Source of the DNA: Promicromonospora sp. AC04
Lineage (GTDB): Bacteria; Actinomycetota; Actinomycetes; Actinomycetales; Cellulomonadaceae
Length of the DNA: 64,000 bases
Direction: 5' to 3'
Assembly: GCF_003058225.1 (NCBI RefSeq)
Contig: NZ_QBUG01000003.1
Span: 124,001-188,000, forward strand
Below, in pieces: positions 43,254 to 51,704 of the stretch (the stretch's first letter is position 1; the number at the start of each line of letters is the position of its first letter). The notes beneath the pieces were generated by a model, which saw only the letters and a program-made list of their open reading frames with translations, made no database searches and had not been told where the DNA came from. The position numbers and the translations under genes were made by a program.

Positions 43254-43955
43254 GTGTCCAGCACGAACGAATCAACGACCGTTGCCAAGGTCCTTGCCGG
43301 AGTCGCCGTCGTCCTGATCGCGATCGCACTGATCCCGACCGGCGGTGGTTCGGTCGAGCCCGGCTCCCGACCAAAGGTCGTCTGGCCCGCCGGAGAGCCG
43401 ACCGGCCCACTGGAGGACGACCCCTGGGTCCAGGCCGTCCGCACGTCGTACCTCGAGCTCGACATCGCCGTCGCGACCAGAGACTTCGGCGCACCAGCCC
43501 TACGTGACACGGCCTGGAACATCCAGAGCGATACCAAGGACAGTCTTGAAGAGGCCGCTCTCGACAAGAAGTGGGTCTTCTCATCCGGCCCGCGCCCACT
43601 GATCCCGATCTATGTGAACGAGGCGCCGGACGGCAGGAGTGCCACCGTGATCGTCTGCCATGCCGCCGGCTGGTACGTCACCGCTGAGAACCCGGAACCA
43701 CCCACAGATCCGATCGGAGTCCTGGACGAGATGTGGCTGACTCTCGAGGACGGCAACCGCACGGTCGATCAAGGGAGAGAAGTTGACGCGGACGTCGTGC
43801 TGAACCGCATGGGCGCTGAGGTCGCCGAGGCGGCCGAACCGCTCCTCGACCCTCGCGAGGAGAGCGACTGCCTGCTCGACGACGCACCCCGCGGATACTT
43901 CGACCCCGCCCCCGACGTAACCCTTGAGTACTCCCCCGACGACATCCTGTTCTGA
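43254..43955 (+). CDS. Membrane-anchored protein of unknown function
   Basis: A 233-residue protein. GTG 43254 lies 13 bases after AGAGGA, a long spacing, so the start is uncertain. One membrane helix, KVLAGVAVVLIAIALIP, at about 11-27, anchors a 200-residue extracellular domain. That domain has WVQAVRTSYLELDIAVATRDFGAPAL, VIVCHAAGWYVT and an acidic end (ESDCLLDDAPRGYF), with two cysteines that may pair. I do not recognise the family. Codon use is a little less GC-extreme than its neighbours. It is 44 bp before hrpA, in the same direction. Confidence 0.75.
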   Translation: MSSTNESTTVAKVLAGVAVVLIAIALIPTGGGSVEPGSRPKVVWPAGEPTGPLEDDPWVQAVRTSYLELDIAVATRDFGAPALRDTAWNIQSDTKDSLEEAALDKKWVFSSGPRPLIPIYVNEAPDGRSATVIVCHAAGWYVTAENPEPPTDPIGVLDEMWLTLEDGNRTVDQGREVDADVVLNRMGAEVAEAAEPLLDPREESDCLLDDAPRGYFDPAPDVTLEYSPDDILF

Positions 43956-43999
43956 CCACGGAGCAAATGACCTTGCCGTTCCTGGGAGAATGAGGGGTT

Positions 44000-46900
44000 G
44001 TGAGTACCGAGCCTTCTTCCACCCCAGTGTCCGACGGCGATCGCGGCCGCCCGGGCGGAGGCCGGAACCGCCGTCGTGGGTCGGGGCGGCGTAAGGGCGA
44101 GCAGTCCGCCCAGCAGGGCCGGCGGCCGCGGCGCAGTGGGCCGCAGCGCGTGTCGACGGCGCAGCTGGAGGCAGCCGCCGCCAAGCGCACCGCCGTCGAG
44201 ATGCCGCCCATCACCTACCCGGCGCAGCTGCCCGTCTCGGCCCGCCGCGCGGACATCGCCGCGGCGATCCGCGACAACCAGGTGGTGATCGTGGCCGGCG
44301 AGACCGGCTCCGGCAAGACGACGCAGATCCCGAAGATCGCGCTCGAGCTGGGCCGCGGCCGGCAGGGCCAGATCGGGCACACGCAGCCCCGGCGGCTGGC
44401 CGCGCGCACGGTCGCGGAGCGCATCGCCGAGGAGCTCGGCACACAGCTCGGCGGCGTGGTGGGCTACCAGGTCCGGTTCACCGACCAGTCCAGCGACGAG
44501 ACGCTGGTCAAGGTCATGACCGACGGCATCCTGCTCGCCCAGATCCAGCGCGACCCCCAGCTGCTCGCCTACGACACGATAATCATCGACGAGGCGCACG
44601 AGCGGTCCCTCAACATCGACTTCCTGCTGGGCTACCTGTCGCGGCTCCTCCCCCAGCGGCCCGACCTGAAGCTGGTCATCACGTCGGCCACCATCGACTC
44701 CGAGCGGTTCGCCGCGCACTTCTCTCCGGCGGCCCTCGCCGAGCGGGGCGGCGCGCCCGCTTACGTCACCGACGTGCTCGCGGACCTCGCCCCGATCGTC
44801 GAGGTCTCCGGCCGGACGTACCCGGTCGAGATCCGCTACCGCCCGCTCTCCCCGGACGACGGCGAGGCGGGTGCGGAGGGCGACCAGGCGCCGTCGGGCA
44901 GCGGCGGCGGGCCCAAGAGGAAGGGCAAGGCGCGCGGCAGCGAGGAGAGGGACCTCGTCACGGGCATCATCGACGCCTGCGACGAGCTGCTGCGCGAGGG
45001 GAACGGCGACATCCTCGTGTTCCTCTCGGGCGAGCGCGAGATCCACGACGCCGCCGACGGCCTCGCCGGACACTTCAAGGAACGTGCCCGCGACCCGAAG
45101 CACCCGCAGCACATCGAGATCCTGCCGCTGTACGCCCGGCTGTCGAGCGCGGAGCAGCACCGGGTCTTCCAGCAGCACGCCTCGCGGCGCATCGTGCTCG
45201 CGACGAACGTCGCCGAGACGTCGCTGACCGTCCCGGGCATCCACTACGTCGTCGACCCCGGCACCGCGCGCATCAGCCGCTACTCCAAGCAGACCAAGGT
45301 GCAGCGGCTACCGATCGAGCCGGTGTCGCAGGCCTCCGCCAACCAGCGCAGCGGCCGGTCCGGCCGTGTCGCCGACGGCATAGCGATCCGCCTCTACTCC
45401 CAGGAGGACTTCGACGGGCGGTCCGAGTTCACCGAGCCCGAGATCCTGCGCACGTCCCTGGCGTCGGTGCTGCTGCAGATGATCTCGGTCGGCGTGGTCA
45501 GCACGCCCGACGACGTCGCCCGCTTCCCCTTCGTCGAGCCGCCGGACACGCGCGCGATCCGCGACGGCGTCCAGCTGCTGACGGAGCTCGGCGCGCTGGA
45601 GGAGGTCTCGACTGGCCCGACCAACGAGACCGTCACGCAGCTCACCGAGGTGGGCCGCACGCTCGCCCAGCTCCCGATGGACCCGCGCCTTGCGCGCATG
45701 GTCATCGAGGGCTCGCGGCACGGCGTCGCCCGCGAGGTCGCGATCGTCGCTGCCGCGCTCTCGATCCAGGACCCGCGCGAGCGCCCTGCCGAGCAGCGTG
45801 CGCAGGCGGACCAGCTGCACGCCCGGTTCGCCGACCCGCGCTCCGACTTCCTCACCTATCTCAACCTCTGGGAGTACGTGCGCGAGCAGCAGCACCTGCT
45901 GTCGAGCTCGGCGTTCCGCCGCCAGTGCAAGGCCGAGTACCTGAACTTCCTGCGCATCCGCGAGTGGCAGGACGTCGTGGCCCAGCTCCGCGAGATGTCG
46001 AAGCCCCTGGGCATCGAGATGTCCTTCCAGCCGCGTCATCGCCCCGCCGCCAAACCCCAGGTCTCGCTGAACGACGGCGACCGAACCGCGGAGGCGGAGG
46101 GCGGCGACCAAGAGCCGCCGTCGTACCGCCAGACCTGGGACGACGACACCATTCACAGGTCGCTGCTCGCCGGCCTCCTGTCGCAGATCGGGATGCAGGA
46201 CACGGGCGAGGTCAAGGCGTCCGCCGTCGCGCACCTGCGGGGCGAGGCCCGCGAACGGGCCTTGAAGCGGGCGAAGAAGCAGGCCCGCAACGAGTACATC
46301 GGGGCGCGTGGGGCGCGGTTCGCGATCTTCCCCGGGTCGCCGCTGTCGAAGAAGCCGCCCGTGTGGATCATGGCGGGCGAGCTGGTCGAGACCAGCCGCC
46401 TGTGGGCGCGCGACGTCAGCCGGATCCAGCCCGAGTGGGCCGAGGACCTCGCCGGGCCGCTCGCGAAGCGCACCTACTCCGAGCCGCACTGGTCGTCCAA
46501 GCAGGGTGCCGCGATGTGCAGCGAGAAGGTGCTGCTGTACGGGGTGCCGATCGTGTCCGACCGCCGCGTGCTCTACGCGAAGGTCGACCCCGAGGCGGCG
46601 CGCGAGATGTTCGTGCGGCACGCGCTCGTGGAGGGCGAGTGGACCACGCACCACAAGTTCTTCCACGACAACCGCGCGCTCCTGGAGGAGGCCGGCGAGC
46701 TCGAGGCCCGCTCCCGGCAGCGCGGACTGGTCGCGGACGAGGACGACCTGTTCGCCTTCTACGACGAGCGCGTACCCGACTCGGTCGTGTCCGCCGCGCA
46801 CTTCGACCGCTGGTGGTCGCGTGCGCGCAAGGAGACGCCGGACCTGCTCACCTTCACCATGGAGCAGCTCGTCGGCGACGCCTCCGTGGACACCGCGCAG

Positions 46901-48730
46901 TTCCCGGAGACCTGGCCGCAGGGCGAGCTCTCCCTGCCGCTCACCTACCAGTTCCAGCCCGGGTCCGACGCCGACGGCGTCACCGTGCACGTCCCCGTCG
47001 CCGTGCTCGCGCGCGTGGTGCCCGACGGGTTCGACTGGATGGTGCCCGGGCTCCTCGAAGAGCTCACGATCGCGACCATCAAGTCGCTGCCCAAGGCGGT
47101 GCGGCGCGAGCTCGTGCCGGCCCCCGACGTCGCGCGCGAGATCGTCGCCTGGCTGCGCGCCGAGTGCCCGGCCTGGGAGGACATCGTCCGGGCCGGCGAC
47201 ATGGCGGAGCCGTTCGTGTCCGCGTTCACGCGGGCCGTCCGGGTGCTGCGCGACGTGGTGGTGCCGGCCGAGGTGTGGGACGACGAGCGGGTCTCGCGGC
47301 TTCCCGGGCACCTGCGGATGACGTTCCGGGTCATGGAGGAGCGCGGGCGTTCTGGGTCTTCGGTTGTGCTGGACGAGTCGAAGGATCTGCTGCTGTTGCA
47401 GCGGAAGTTGGCTAGTCGGGCTGAGGCTGCTGTGCGGTCTGCTGTGCGGGGGGCTGTTGGGGCTGCGCTTGCTGAGGCTTCGGCTTCGGCTTCGGGTTCG
47501 GCTTCGGCTTCGGCTTCGGCTGGGGGCGTGGCTGGGGCGGGTGCGGAAGGCGAAGACCCTCGCGCGGACGCGTTCACGGGCCCCGGGGGGCCCTCCACTT
47601 CGGGAAGGAATACGTCCGCGCGAGGGTCTTCGCCTTCCGCACCCTCCGTAGTGCCGTCACCTTCTGGGGTGGGTCGCAGCTCCAGTGGTGGGGTGGTTGG
47701 CGGGAGGGCTGGTGTCGAGGGACCTGCTGGTGTCGGGGGTGCTGGTTCTGCTGGTGCTGTTGTCGGGGAGCAGGCTGGGCTGACTACTTGGCCTTCCGGG
47801 TTGCCCGACGGCGGAGGGCTGCCGTTGTCTGTGTCCACTGATGTGGGGGCCGGGGTTGTGGTGCGGGGGTTCCCTGCGCTCGTCGAGGAGGTTGCTCCGA
47901 AGGTGAAGGGGCGGGCTCGGGCCGTCGGGGTTGCTCTGCGGATCCTGGCTGACGAGCAGGCTCAGGCCTCGGCGCACGCTGCTGGGGTGCGGCGGCTGCT
48001 GGTGTCCGAGGCTGCGCTTGGTACCGGACGGATCACGTCTCGGTGGACCGGGACTCAGGCGCTGACGATGGCCGCCTCCCCCTATGCGAGCACCGAGGCG
48101 CTGGTGGCGGACCTGCAGCTCGCGGCAGTGAGCTCGCTGACGTCGTCGGCCGACGAAGCGCGCTACGACACGCCGTCGGGTGGGCCGGATGCGGCGGCGG
48201 TGCGGTCCGCGGCGGCGTATGCCGACGCGCTGGCGTTCGTGCGGAAGCACCTGGAGGACGAGGTGTACCGCATCGTCGGGCACGTGGTGGCCGCGCTGTC
48301 GGCGAGCCGGACGCTCGAGGCGGAGGTCCGCGCGTCGGGCAGCCTTGCGCTGCTGAACACGCTGCAGGACATCCGCGAGCACCGCGCGGCCCTGATCCAC
48401 GACGGGTTCGTGTCGGCGACGCCGCCGCGGCGGCTGCCGCACCTGGCGCGCTACCTGCGCGCGGACTCGCACCGTCTGACGAAGGCCACGGAGAACCCTG
48501 CGCGGGACTCGGACCTCGCCTGGCGGATCGGCGACGTGACCTCGGCCTACGAAAAGGCGCAGGCCACGTACGCGGCCGGCTCCCCCGACGCCGCGCGCGC
48601 GGCCGAGCTGGCGGAGGTGCGCTGGATGCTCGAGGAGCTGCGCGTCTCGCTGTTCGCGCAGCAGCTCGGCACGGACGGCCCGGTCAGCGAGAAGCGGATC
48701 CGGAAGGTGCTGGCGCCGGGCGGCTGGTGA
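44000..48730 (+). CDS. hrpA: ATP-dependent RNA helicase HrpA, with in-frame palindromic insert
   Basis: A 1576-residue DEAH-box helicase; typical HrpA is about 1300. GTG 44000 with GAGGGG close upstream. The head (1-75) is basic and disordered. Helicase motifs: GETGSGKTTQ (about 100), TQPRRLAARTVAERIAEELG, DEAHERSLNIDF (about 196), TSATID, ATNVAETSLTVPGI and QRSGRSGRV. Then come HA2/OB-type and DUF3418 regions to the end. Between about residues 1155 and 1260 the DUF3418 region is split by an Ala/Ser/Gly insert whose DNA includes a 32-bp inverted repeat. Codons there also shift to T-ending forms. Role: RNA or RNP remodelling; in E. coli HrpA is linked to stalled-ribosome rescue. Confidence 0.92.
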   Translation: MSTEPSSTPVSDGDRGRPGGGRNRRRGSGRRKGEQSAQQGRRPRRSGPQRVSTAQLEAAAAKRTAVEMPPITYPAQLPVSARRADIAAAIRDNQVVIVAGETGSGKTTQIPKIALELGRGRQGQIGHTQPRRLAARTVAERIAEELGTQLGGVVGYQVRFTDQSSDETLVKVMTDGILLAQIQRDPQLLAYDTIIIDEAHERSLNIDFLLGYLSRLLPQRPDLKLVITSATIDSERFAAHFSPAALAERGGAPAYVTDVLADLAPIVEVSGRTYPVEIRYRPLSPDDGEAGAEGDQAPSGSGGGPKRKGKARGSEERDLVTGIIDACDELLREGNGDILVFLSGEREIHDAADGLAGHFKERARDPKHPQHIEILPLYARLSSAEQHRVFQQHASRRIVLATNVAETSLTVPGIHYVVDPGTARISRYSKQTKVQRLPIEPVSQASANQRSGRSGRVADGIAIRLYSQEDFDGRSEFTEPEILRTSLASVLLQMISVGVVSTPDDVARFPFVEPPDTRAIRDGVQLLTELGALEEVSTGPTNETVTQLTEVGRTLAQLPMDPRLARMVIEGSRHGVAREVAIVAAALSIQDPRERPAEQRAQADQLHARFADPRSDFLTYLNLWEYVREQQHLLSSSAFRRQCKAEYLNFLRIREWQDVVAQLREMSKPLGIEMSFQPRHRPAAKPQVSLNDGDRTAEAEGGDQEPPSYRQTWDDDTIHRSLLAGLLSQIGMQDTGEVKASAVAHLRGEARERALKRAKKQARNEYIGARGARFAIFPGSPLSKKPPVWIMAGELVETSRLWARDVSRIQPEWAEDLAGPLAKRTYSEPHWSSKQGAAMCSEKVLLYGVPIVSDRRVLYAKVDPEAAREMFVRHALVEGEWTTHHKFFHDNRALLEEAGELEARSRQRGLVADEDDLFAFYDERVPDSVVSAAHFDRWWSRARKETPDLLTFTMEQLVGDASVDTAQFPETWPQGELSLPLTYQFQPGSDADGVTVHVPVAVLARVVPDGFDWMVPGLLEELTIATIKSLPKAVRRELVPAPDVAREIVAWLRAECPAWEDIVRAGDMAEPFVSAFTRAVRVLRDVVVPAEVWDDERVSRLPGHLRMTFRVMEERGRSGSSVVLDESKDLLLLQRKLASRAEAAVRSAVRGAVGAALAEASASASGSASASASAGGVAGAGAEGEDPRADAFTGPGGPSTSGRNTSARGSSPSAPSVVPSPSGVGRSSSGGVVGGRAGVEGPAGVGGAGSAGAVVGEQAGLTTWPSGLPDGGGLPLSVSTDVGAGVVVRGFPALVEEVAPKVKGRARAVGVALRILADEQAQASAHAAGVRRLLVSEAALGTGRITSRWTGTQALTMAASPYASTEALVADLQLAAVSSLTSSADEARYDTPSGGPDAAAVRSAAAYADALAFVRKHLEDEVYRIVGHVVAALSASRTLEAEVRASGSLALLNTLQDIREHRAALIHDGFVSATPPRRLPHLARYLRADSHRLTKATENPARDSDLAWRIGDVTSAYEKAQATYAAGSPDAARAAELAEVRWMLEELRVSLFAQQLGTDGPVSEKRIRKVLAPGGW
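47539..47644 (+). repeat. 32-bp perfect inverted repeat inside hrpA
   Basis: The arms 47539-47570 and 47613-47644 are perfect reverse complements around a 42-base centre that itself holds gggcccc/ggggggccc. The element is read in frame (EGEDPRADAFTGPGGP ... ARGSSPSAPS). It resembles a palindromic mobile or extragenic element tolerated inside a coding sequence. Confidence 0.9.
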
Positions 48731-48733
48731 GAC

Positions 48734-48961
48734 TCACCAGGTGAAGTCGGGCGGGCCGACCGCCAGCCATCCCGCGATCGCGAGCAGAATCGGCGACGTG
48801 CACAGCAGCAACCCGACCATCCTTGCGTTCCGGCGGATGGTCGCAGCCTGCTCGGAGTCCGTGGCCTCCAGCAGCTCCGCCTGCGCCGTGTGCTTGCGCC
48901 AGAGGTACAGGCCGAAGATCACTTCAAACACCGCGGCCAGCACCAGCAAGGTCCAGATCAT
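48734..48961 (-). CDS. Small two-helix membrane protein, unknown
   Basis: A 75-residue protein with two membrane helices: IWTLLVLAAVFEVIFGLYLW and MVGLLLCTSPILLAIAGWLAV, joined by a charged loop (RKHTAQAELLEATDSEQAATIRRNAR). GGGAG lies 4 bases before ATG 48961. Its stop is 3 bases from the convergent hrpA stop. No family recognised. Confidence 0.75.
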   Translation of the reverse strand: MIWTLLVLAAVFEVIFGLYLWRKHTAQAELLEATDSEQAATIRRNARMVGLLLCTSPILLAIAGWLAVGPPDFTW

Positions 48962-49008
48962 GTCGCTCCCTATGTCTGTGGTCGTTCGAAGAACTGTCGG
49001 CAGCGTGC

Positions 49009-49209
49009 TCAGCGCCGGTATGCCGCCCGGCCGTAACCGCTCATCAGCGGGCTCTCGCCCTTCTTGACGAGCACCACCTGCACCGCCGTGTCCGCCGGGG
49101 CGGCCGGCACCAGCACCGAGGACGCGACAAGCGCGCCACCCGCGAGCGCCCCGCCGACGCGGATCACCCTGCCCCGGAGCCGCGCGGAAAGGGATGGAAC
49201 TGCAACCAC
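49009..49209 (-). CDS. Small Gly/Ala-rich possibly exported protein, unknown
   Basis: A 66-residue protein if started at GTG 49209, which has GGAGG at 5 bases; a longer frame starts at GTG 49254 without a ribosome binding site. A hydrophobic stretch, VIRVGGALAGGALVASSVLVPAAPA, could be a signal or anchor. The rest (DTAVQVVLVKKGESPLMSGYGRAAYRR) is basic. No family recognised and the gene is unproven. The stretch 49210-49409 upstream also contains the first copy of a duplicated promoter block. Confidence 0.45.
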   Translation of the reverse strand: MVAVPSLSARLRGRVIRVGGALAGGALVASSVLVPAAPADTAVQVVLVKKGESPLMSGYGRAAYRR

Positions 49210-49343
49210 AGCGGCCTCCGGTCGTCGTACGAGCGGACCAAGATTAGGAGGCACCGAATACGCCGGCGGACCATTCTGGCAAAGTTCACCCGGGTTCTCT
49301 CCCGGCTATTCGGCAGTCACCTGTCCTGGACGTCCCGGAGGCA

Positions 49344-49814
49344 GGATCAGGGCCCGACCGGGGGTTTACCGGATGGCTGCCGGTCCGCGACGGAAATACT
49401 GTCTAGTGCATGAGCACACAGACACTCTCCCGTCCGCGCCAGGGCCGCATGATCGCCGGTGTCTGCGCCGGCATCGCCCGCCGATTCGGCTGGAACCCGA
49501 CGATCGTCCGGGTGGTCGCCGTCGCCTCGATCTTCATCCCAGGTCCGCAGGTTCTGGCCTATCTCATCGGCTGGGTCGCCATCCCGAACGAGCGCCAGGA
49601 AGCCTGACCGACCCACGGGCCGGCGCCGCACGGCCCGCACCTCACCCTGGCGATTCCCAGGACCGGATCAGGGCCGGTCCGGGGGATCACCGGATACTCA
49701 CCGGCTCCCGGCGACCGTAGCGTCGATGACATGAGCACACAGACACTCTCCCGCCCGCGCCAGGGCCGCATGATCGCCGGTGTCTGCGCCGGCATCGCCC
49801 GCCGATTCGGCTGG
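49344..49814 (+). repeat. Direct duplication of promoter and 5' part of pspC-like gene
   Basis: Bases 49410-49493 and 49731-49814 differ at one position in 84. The upstream blocks beginning at 49344 and 49665 are recognisably similar but more diverged. The unit spacing is 321 bp. Confidence 0.85.
49410..49607 (+). CDS. PspC-domain protein, copy 1
   Basis: A 65-residue PspC-like membrane protein. The short head LSRPRQGRMIAGVCAGIARRFGW carries the family signature GVCAGIA, followed by NPTIVRVVAVASIFIPGPQVLAYLIGWVAIP, the hydrophobic helix pair. The family takes part in phage-shock-type envelope stress responses; short stand-alone versions in actinobacteria are poorly studied. No good ribosome binding site is visible, so translation may be leaderless or weakly initiated. 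Its first 28 codons match copy 2 almost exactly at DNA level. Confidence 0.85.
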   Translation: MSTQTLSRPRQGRMIAGVCAGIARRFGWNPTIVRVVAVASIFIPGPQVLAYLIGWVAIPNERQEA

Positions 49815-49919
49815 GACCCGATTCTGGTCCGGGTCCTCGCCGTCGCCTCGATCTTCATTCCCGGACCGCAGGTCCTCGCCTACATCGCGTTCTGGATCCT
49901 CATGCCCAGCGAGGACTGA
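49731..49919 (+). CDS. PspC-domain protein, copy 2
   Basis: A 62-residue PspC protein, tandem duplicate of the previous gene. Residues 1-28 are identical; the second half has diverged (DPILVRVLAVASIFIPGPQVLAYIAFWILMPSED against NPTIVRVV... in copy 1), with changes mainly in the last helix. The upstream block ggatcaggg...ccgggg...accggat is duplicated too, so promoter and gene copied together. Ends at a strong hairpin. The two copies may have specialised. Confidence 0.85.
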   Translation: MSTQTLSRPRQGRMIAGVCAGIARRFGWDPILVRVLAVASIFIPGPQVLAYIAFWILMPSED

Positions 49920-49923
49920 ACCC

Positions 49924-49969
49924 CGACACGCCAGAGGCCCGGGTTTTCACCCGGGCCTCTGGCGTGTCG
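49924..49969 (+). terminator. Terminator after the pspC pair
   Basis: A perfect 20-bp stem (49924-49943 with 49950-49969) with loop ttttca, 4 bases after the stop. Confidence 0.88.
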
Positions 49970-49979
49970 TCGTACGTTT

Positions 49980-49994
49980 CTGCAAGGCTTGCAG
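49980..49994 (+). promoter_or_regulatory. Candidate LacI-family operator upstream of alpha-amylase
   Basis: A 15-base palindrome with a one-base centre (ctgcaag-g-cttgcag) sits 69 bases before the amylase ATG. Such cttgca-containing symmetric sites are typical of LacI/MalR-type regulators that control actinobacterial amylase genes. No regulator gene is nearby. Confidence 0.5.
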
Positions 49995-50062
49995 CAAGAT
50001 CCGGAAATGGCTGTGCAATGCCGCACGCGCCTCAGCCCGGGACTACGCCGCAAGGAGCCGCC

Positions 50063-51496
50063 ATGACGCGCCATCCGAACGTGCCCAGACGCCTGCTCGC
50101 CACCCTCACGACGTTCGCCACCGCACTCACCCTGGGTCTGGTCGCGACCGCCGCCACGCCCGCCGCCGAACCGGCCAGGGCCGCGACCCCGGTGCACGGC
50201 GACGGGGACGTCATCCTGAACATGTTCCAGTGGACCTGGGACTCCGTGGCCGCGGAGTGCACCAACGTCGTCGGCCCCGCGGGGTTCGGCTATGTGCAGG
50301 TCTCCCCGCCGATGGAGCACGTCCGCGGTACGCAGTGGTGGACGTCGTACCAGCCCGTGAGCTATCAGATCGAGTCCAAGCTGGGCACCCGGGCGGAGTT
50401 CGCGAACATGGTCGCCACCTGCGACGCCGCCGGCGTGGGCGTGATCGCGGACGCCGTCGTCAACCACATGGCAGCGGGCTCCGGCACGGGCGTCGCGGGC
50501 AGCACCTATGGCCAGGACTCGTTCCCCGGCACGTACAGCGCGGCGGACTTCAACGACTGCCGCACCAACATCTCGGACTACACCAACCGGTACGAGGTGC
50601 AGAACTGCCGCCTGGTCTCGCTCCAGGACCTCCGTACCGGCTCCGGCTACGTGCGCGGCCGCATCGCCGACTACCTGGACGACCTGGTCTCGCTCGGCGT
50701 CGACGGGTTCCGGATCGACGCCTCGAAGCACATCCCGGCGTCGGACCTCGAGGCGATCAAGGCGCAGATGAGCAACCCGAACGTGTTCTGGGTGCACGAG
50801 GTGATCGGCTCCGGGGGCGAGCCCATCCAGCCGTCCGAGTACTTGGGCAGCGGCGACTCGCACGAGTTCAACTACGCGCGGCAGCTCAAGTCCGACTTCG
50901 ACGGCCAGATCAAGAACCTGCGGTTCATCGGCGACGGCAAGCTGCCCTACAACCGGGCGGGCGTGTTCGTGGACAACCACGACACCGAGCGCAACGGCGA
51001 GACGATGAACTACAAGTGGGGCGCCAAGTACGTGCTGGCCAACACGTTCCTGCTGTCGTGGCCGTACGGGTCGCCCACCGTGTACTCGGGCTACGAGTTC
51101 TCCAACAACGACGCCGGCGCGCCCGGCGCCACCGAGACGACAGTCCCCGACGCCACTTGCGGCGCCGGGCAGTGGACCTGCACGCAGCGCTGGACGGAGA
51201 TCCGCGGCATGGTCGGCTTCCACAACGCGGTGTCCGGCACGGAGGTCACGAACTGGTGGGACGACGGCGGCAACCTCATCACCTACGGCCGAGGCAACCG
51301 GGGGTACGTGGTGCTGAACAACACGGCGTCGACGGTGCAGCGCTCGTTCCAGACGTCGCTCCCCGCGGGCACGTACTGCGACGTCGTCGCGTCCTCGAAC
51401 TGCTCGGTGACACGAACCGTCGACGGCAACGGCTGGTTCACGGCGTCGATCCCGGCCTACGGAGCACTGGCGATCCACGTGGGCGCCCTCGGCTGA
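50063..51496 (+). CDS. Secreted GH13 alpha-amylase
   Basis: A 477-residue exported alpha-amylase that hydrolyses starch alpha-1,4 bonds. AAGGAG is 5 bases before ATG 50063; an upstream extension of the frame lacks one. The signal peptide ends near ARAATP (about residue 38). The four GH13 regions are present: DAVVNH; GFRIDASKH with nucleophile Asp219; EVIGSGGEP with acid/base Glu246; FVDNHDTER with Asp307. MFQWTWDSVAAECTNVVGPAGFGYVQVSPP-type opening matches streptomycete amylases (subfamily with chloride-like sites). A C-terminal beta domain ends at AIHVGALG; no starch-binding CBM20 domain is present. Single gene with its own operator-like site. Confidence 0.95.
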   Translation: MTRHPNVPRRLLATLTTFATALTLGLVATAATPAAEPARAATPVHGDGDVILNMFQWTWDSVAAECTNVVGPAGFGYVQVSPPMEHVRGTQWWTSYQPVSYQIESKLGTRAEFANMVATCDAAGVGVIADAVVNHMAAGSGTGVAGSTYGQDSFPGTYSAADFNDCRTNISDYTNRYEVQNCRLVSLQDLRTGSGYVRGRIADYLDDLVSLGVDGFRIDASKHIPASDLEAIKAQMSNPNVFWVHEVIGSGGEPIQPSEYLGSGDSHEFNYARQLKSDFDGQIKNLRFIGDGKLPYNRAGVFVDNHDTERNGETMNYKWGAKYVLANTFLLSWPYGSPTVYSGYEFSNNDAGAPGATETTVPDATCGAGQWTCTQRWTEIRGMVGFHNAVSGTEVTNWWDDGGNLITYGRGNRGYVVLNNTASTVQRSFQTSLPAGTYCDVVASSNCSVTRTVDGNGWFTASIPAYGALAIHVGALG

Positions 51497-51625
51497 GCCG
51501 GAGGTGCAGCGCAGGGTGCGGGCCGAGGAACGAGGCACGCGCCCGGAGCGGAACCGCAGGCTCAGGCGATACCCATAGAGTCTGACCCGACGGCGCCAGG
51601 GGGCGACTGCACAACCGCGGGGTGG

Positions 51626-51660
51626 GTTGCGCTGAGTAGACCTTGTCTACTCAGCGCAAC
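51626..51660. terminator. Bidirectional hairpin between amylase and phytase-like gene
   Basis: A perfect 16-bp stem (51626-51641 with 51645-51660) with a 3-base loop lies between two convergent genes. Less GC-rich than the other terminators here. Confidence 0.82.
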
Positions 51661-51704
51661 CTATCCCGCAGACCTGTGGTTACCGCGAGACGCTGAGCCC
51701 TCGC

